Origin: Hetaerina americana
Taxonomy: Eukaryota; Arthropoda; Insecta; Odonata; Calopterygidae
NCBI GenBank assembly: GCA_022747635.1
Contig: JAKTNV010000118.1
Location: 496,501-560,500 of the forward strand
Length of the DNA: 64,000 nt
Reading direction: 5' to 3'
The notes beneath the pieces are model-generated. The model was not told the origin of the DNA and ran no database searches. It worked only from the letters and a program-made list of their open reading frames with translations. Of the stretch, positions 58,271 through 64,000 are shown one piece after another. Every line of letters begins with the position of its first letter. The first letter of the stretch is position 1. Made by a program: the position numbers and the translations under genes.

Positions 58271-59294
58271 CAATGTTTCCCAGACTTCCTCGAGCCATTT
58301 ATGAACCTCCGATCGATAGCTTTAAAATGTTCATCATGAAACGAAATAACCAAATGAGGAACATTGAAATAATCTAATTCAAATCAACGACTGATGGAAT
58401 GTTTATTTCGAATCCAATAGATGCATAGTTTTCATATCACAATTGTGCAAAAGACTTAATACACAATAAAAGGACCTCAGGTGAGAGTATATTGTGTACT
58501 CAGAAATAAACTATTGAAACAAATTATGTCAAGAAACCTTTGTTCAGAAGTTTACATGCCAGTTCTTTACTTAAATTAAGCCATTATATAGCATGGACAT
58601 CCATAATTTATGAAAATAGAATTACCAATTCTGTGTTGTTAAAATTAGCTAAACAATTAAGTGACTCTTAATTATGGTTTTTCATGGTCTAAAAGTCATT
58701 TAAGGAGATTCCATTGCCTAATTCAATAACATGTTTCCATCAAATAAATTTTTAATGGGATGAATGGGCTTGATGACCCGAACCCAGTTTCCCAACGTCC
58801 GATTAAATGTCACCTAGCAGGGTTCTTAAAATCACCGCGTTCACAAACCTGAAGTATGTTTCTCAGCTTGGAAATAAGGTGAATGGCTGCACCAAAACCA
58901 CGTTCCAGAAAATACGTATGAAGTCGGGAATGCAAGGAGGAGTTTCTTAACCACCATCCATAATGCAGGGGAACGATTGGAAACCTCCTTCTGCAACAAA
59001 AACTGTTGATAATTTATCTTGTACTTTGGTTTCAATTCAACGTCATTTTGTAGTCAAAGCAATTCTTCCACTAATACTCCATTTAACTTCATCAATATCT
59101 ACAAACGGATTTATCACCCAGTCTGGAATCTCCAGCAGAAGAAGATCCTCAAATTGCTGCGTCATATTTCCATGTGAGGTGGCTAAATGATCGCAGAAGA
59201 CTCTCAAATCATTAACATCTATACCAGCTTGCTCTTCTAGCTTAAGCAGGGAAGGAAATTGATTAAGCTCGCGGCGACCTATGTTGCGCTTAAA
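58271..59294 (-). mobile_element. hAT transposon remnant (ZBED5/Buster-like), copy 2
   Basis: The minus strand encodes KRNIGRRELNQFPSLLKLEE, FCDHLATSHGNMTQQFEDLL and IPDWVINPFVDIDE. After a frame change come QQFLLQKEVSNRSPALWMVV and AFPTSYVF. These are the C-terminal half of a hAT transposase of the group that gave rise to ZBED5-like genes. About 490 bp of 3' sequence shared with copy 1 follows, ending near 58271. The upstream side is cut where a mariner begins. Confidence 0.82.
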
Positions 59295-59296
59295 TA

Positions 59297-60236
<940 letters not shown>

Positions 60237-60238
60237 TA

Positions 60239-60560
60239 TCTTCAGCTAACTCCTTCATTAATCTAGTAGGTATTTCATCCGGTCGTGATGTTGGCTTTGA
60301 TACTACGCAGCAGGTGTTCTATTCCCTTCTTGGTCAGTGATATATAGCTCATTTGTTCCCAGGGTTGGTTTGTATCTTTACTGTAGATCCTCTGGAATAA
60401 CTTGGCTAAAATATTTACCTTTTTCACGCTTTTTGTAATAGTTTCGCCATTTTCCGTCTTCAAAGAATATACAGTTGGAAGTTTGTCCAGTTCTTCTCCA
60501 ACGTATTACCAGAATGATTTTGGGTTTCCCTTAAGATAAGTCTAACTTCGTCAGGAACAC
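60239..60560 (-). mobile_element. LINE linker and RT opening, antisense
   Basis: The minus strand reads KTENGETITKSVKKVNILAK, LTKKGIEHLLRSIKANITTG and then an RT-opening-like segment. Similar to 54266-54810. Confidence 0.7.
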
Positions 60561-61395
60561 TATATCAGACAACTGAACTGGTCTCTCTGCCCTGTATATA
60601 GCGTAGCCTTCCAACTCTTTGAGGCCGCATTTACTGCCTATGTTTTCTTTACCAGGAATTCCATTTAATATTTCTTTCTCAAAATCTGTGTTGAACCCAG
60701 AGATTATTGCAATCCCAGTGCCGAATGGCGAACTAAAATTTGATCGACGGCTAGATTGAAGTGACAGTTTCGCCTCACATTTTAATTTATTTTTCCAGTC
60801 CTTCCTAACGTTCGCTCCAAGTATTCTGATTAATTTTCTCTGTAGATGTATTTTCAGAAGAGCACGAAACAAAAAACAAGCAACACCTGGGGTTATTTCA
60901 CATAAGGCCTTTCCATTAATGATGGGTCGGTTCATATATTCCCACTACTACAGCTTCTTGAGACCGGAACCGGAAGTTAGACAAAACGGATACCTACGAC
61001 TACAAATTCACATGGTTTCCAATGCCTCGCCAATAGTAATCGCAGTTTCCACCATAGAGTCTCAAAGAATCCATGGGATCTTTCTCGGTCAGATTATGGC
61101 ACCGGGTGCCTATTAATACCCACGGTGTTCTCTCGATCTCACTGTGTGCCCGAATAAAGTTCATCGTGCAAAACTGCGATCGGAATACTCCGTTCGTCAT
61201 CCCCTCCTGCCATTTTATTGCCATCATTCCCCTGGACAGTTCAACTTTCACATCGCCCCCAAGTTCCATTTCTCTGCCGCTCCTATCGCCAAACTCTTAT
61301 CCGTAGAAAAGTAGAATCTACATACGTAACAGTTTAAATTAATATCTCCGTTACATATATATATATTCTATTAGGATTTGCGCTTAATGGTTACG
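60561..61395. other. No recognised gene
   Basis: Two minus-strand frames (60935-60531 and 61269-61000) are open for 134 and 89 codons. Neither was recognised. They may belong to an unclassified repeat. Confidence 0.35.
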
Positions 61396-61399
61396 CATT

Positions 61400-61975
61400 T
61401 AGATAGAATAATAAAATGTGGAGGGGATGAGAGCCAACGAGGGGTTACCATAAAATTGAAAAAAAGATATAGGAAATAGCCTAGTCAACATCGAGCCAGC
61501 AACGGAGAGAATATTACTAGTAGAGATAAAAAGCAGAACCGAAGAACTTGGTTATTGTTCAGGTATACATGCCACCGAGCAACCATACGGAGGAAGAGGT
61601 CGATAGGATATAGTATTACCCCGTTTTTGAAATGTACCTAATTGATTCGACAGAAGAAGGCTCGGTACCTGGTGTCTGGAAGTGAACCAGTATAACTCCC
61701 ATCTATAAAATCGGCGATAGAGAGAAAGGAACCAATTACCGACTCATTTCTTCATCCTCGATCTCTTGTCAAATATTAGAACTCATTATTTCCAGTGACG
61801 TCGTGATATTTCTCGGTTGTAGGAAGACACTACTAAACCGCAACTAGTGTGGATTAAGGAAGAGCAGATCTAGCGAAATTTGGCCTCTTTATTCACGATA
61901 ACCTTTTATCGGAAGAGAAAAACGCACGTGGATGCAGTAATATTGGATTTCAAGGAACCCTACCTGGGGGAGGGA
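61400..61975 (+). mobile_element. LINE fragments: RTE-like endonuclease joined to family A RT
   Basis: The first part reads TERILLVEIKSRT and VIVQVYMPPSNHTEEEVD, which resembles the RTE endonuclease block. After about 61630 it reads ITPIYKIGDREKGTNYRLIS, as in the RT of family A/CR1-type LINEs, followed by a KSRSSEIW-like piece. Several stops. The joint near 61625 suggests either a chimera or two truncated pieces side by side. Confidence 0.6.
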
Positions 61976-64000
61976 GGCATAATTAGACTTACTTGCTTTT
62001 GGCTTAATAACCCATCCAAACTTATTTCCTCTAAGCACTGCCCATCCATCAAAGATTCAATTCGTACAGCGTTTTCGTCAAGCGGGCGAAGGGACGACGC
62101 ATTTACGTGAGGTAGGTTCTTCCTCTTCACGAATTCGTATTGACTAAGGAAATGCCCGGAATACTTTCTTGGGCTCTCTCGCGTGCCATTGCCGGCACGC
62201 TCAACATTGGCGCAGACAGGTCTGCTTCCCCTCATGGGCGATGCGAAAGAAAATGTTGAATTTCTCGTCTTCATCAAAGCAGGTCTGCGTCATTCCCCGC
62301 ATAACAGGACGAGTATTACAGGCAGCATTGGGAAACCAGGATAAACTGCTCATTACTGCCTTGGAAATGTTTTTTTATAAGCCAGTCCTCGCTATCCAAT
62401 TATTGTTTTTCTATTTCTATGTATTGCGACTCCTAGAAATCAAAGCTATGCCAGATAAATTTGTGCATTTATCGATTTAAATTACGGCATTATTTTAAAC
62501 TGATATCAATTTAGGCGATAAATATATATCGGTGTAGAATTTTATTGACAAAAAATGGTAATATATTTTTAATTACGTTAAAATTGGACAAAATCTTCAT
62601 AGTAATCAGCAAAAACTTTGATCTTAGGAATTATGTGGTCATGGAAATGTTTTTTTGTCTCTGGTTTGACTGGATCCGTTCTTGAATAAACCGGCAGACT
62701 GCAGCACATTGGCTTCATAACAATAATTTTTGAAATGTTCAGCTATTTTTATTGAGTTTAGTGCGTCCTTCGCCTTTTTATTTCTACCTCAATATTATTC
62801 TGATTGGCTGGTTTTTCGTGTCTGGATAAACTTCGAAACAAGTTTCTCCTCCAATATTGTGACTCTAGAATTTATTCCGCGCGTCATTGTTTCCCTATTA
62901 TTGTCGCAAATCAAGATAACATTTTCTGAATTATAATGAACTTGAGCTTTGCAGTTTTGTTCGGCTGAGAAAAAGTATTTGATACACTCGATTGATTCAT
63001 CGGACAGAGACTCTCGTGTACATATTTCTTAATGAGTGCAGACTATAGCAGTTTCACGGATTCCTTTGAAAAGGCTTTTCTCGTCGAACGTTGACTGACG
63101 GAGCGTGCAAATGAAACGCGGGCGTATTTTTCGGAAATGTCTGAGGAATTGGGTGTTCTCAAAAATGCTTTGTTGAGTGTTCAGAGAGTTTGCAAAAACG
63201 ATACAATTAAGGACCAAAGCTAATTTAGGAGTTATAATGCATATTTAAAAAAATATGCGGCAAAATAAAGAAACTAAAAATGAAATTGAAAGCGTGAACT
63301 TAAGCATTGCATTGTCTTAATGCATCTTCAATATACACTAGTCGTCTGAGCAATGGATACTTTTGCTATATGATTCATGCGAAGTACTGAAAACGCGTAT
63401 TTGAATGATTATGTATTAGGAACTTAAATAACTATGCATCTCTCTCGAATTTGAAAAATATTAATATTATCTCCTGACTCCCTTATTTCTCAAAGCTATG
63501 AAATAATGATTCTAGACTATCCATTAGAAGTTTAGAACTTTCTGCGGAGATTAAGCTACCTATTGGCCTCTCTACTTGGTGTGCCGGTACTTTGGAAGCA
63601 CCAGGAGTGAATGAAGCCAGGGGAAGCCTTAGAGGAAGGTCCGGGCCATTCATGGTGCATTTAATTTAAGGAGATATTTGTTTGTTCTCGAGCGGGACGA
63701 GCGATTACGCCTATTGTACTCACCGAATACCTTATAATGATCGGTAGATTTCATCTCACTTCGGAATTCCTTTCAGATCACTTCCCCTCGGTCAGGAAAC
63801 CTTTCAAGCGGTTTTAATTGCAAAAAATAAACAAAATAACTAGATATCAACAACAAAACCGGTGAATGGAATCAAACACTCTCGGATGTCTCCGGGCGTG
63901 ATGGCCATTCGCTTGGCGTGGGTGAAACACCAAAACGAGGATCACTGGTGCGCGGGCGCCCCTCCCCCCCCTTCTCTCCTTCTACCGCCTCTCGCTCCGG
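61976..64000. other. No recognised feature
   Basis: About 2 kb, AT-rich at 62480-63580. Frames up to 105 codons on both strands show no similarity recognised. Confidence 0.4.

Overview
The window is eukaryotic nuclear DNA from an animal, most likely an arthropod. It holds mariner elements of several subfamilies, CR1/L2/Jockey-type and RTE-type LINEs, hAT and Ty3/gypsy elements (one with an envelope gene), tRNA-derived SINEs, and long TA microsatellites. There is no operon structure, and no conserved single-copy host gene was recognised. The species cannot be named from the sequence alone. The only hint of a host gene is a GC-rich island near 22.0-22.9 kb with a TATA-like box, an open frame and a consensus splice donor on the minus strand.

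Layout. 0-9.6 kb: a SINE, an uninterrupted mariner transposase (CDS 512-1585, minus), broken LINE copies, a 0.4-kb TA-rich microsatellite, and a second LINE type split by a different SINE. 9.8-16.9 kb: a very large inverted repeat with two 2,753-bp arms around a 1,624-bp spacer; the arms show no indels and no differences wherever compared. 16.9-22.0 kb: a LINE 3' part carrying an 87-bp hairpin insertion, a deleted mariner, a SINE and a LINE. 22.0-22.9 kb: the GC island. 25.6-32.3 kb: a LINE split by a deleted mariner, a 76/64-bp hairpin with a hammerhead-like core, mariner fossils and a SINE. 33.5-35.5 kb: a head-to-head LINE foldback and a LINE endonuclease. 35.5-41.2 kb: an antisense gypsy provirus with 5' LTR candidate, leader, gag remnant, RNase H, integrase, a repeat-rich spacer and env. 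41.2-54 kb: further LINEs (including RTE type), hAT remnants, hairpins and a SINE. 54-64 kb: LINE pieces, a deleted mariner, a hAT remnant, a second deleted mariner, a LINE chimera, and about 2 kb with nothing recognised.

The genes do not form a pathway. They are nested, mutually interrupting mobile elements at different stages of decay. The mariner at 0.5-1.8 kb is the only element whose main enzyme is fully open. Deleted mariners at 17.9, 26.5, 56.3 and 59.3 kb keep their terminal repeats and look like non-autonomous passengers. The gypsy copy lost protease and most of reverse transcriptase, and its env frame is cut by one stop codon just before the membrane anchor. The most unusual structures are the 2 x 2.75 kb palindrome, tandem hairpins with compensatory base-pair changes between gypsy pol and env, and several long hairpins made from LINE-like sequence. 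Element boundaries are approximate unless terminal repeats are quoted. No alignment or database search was run.
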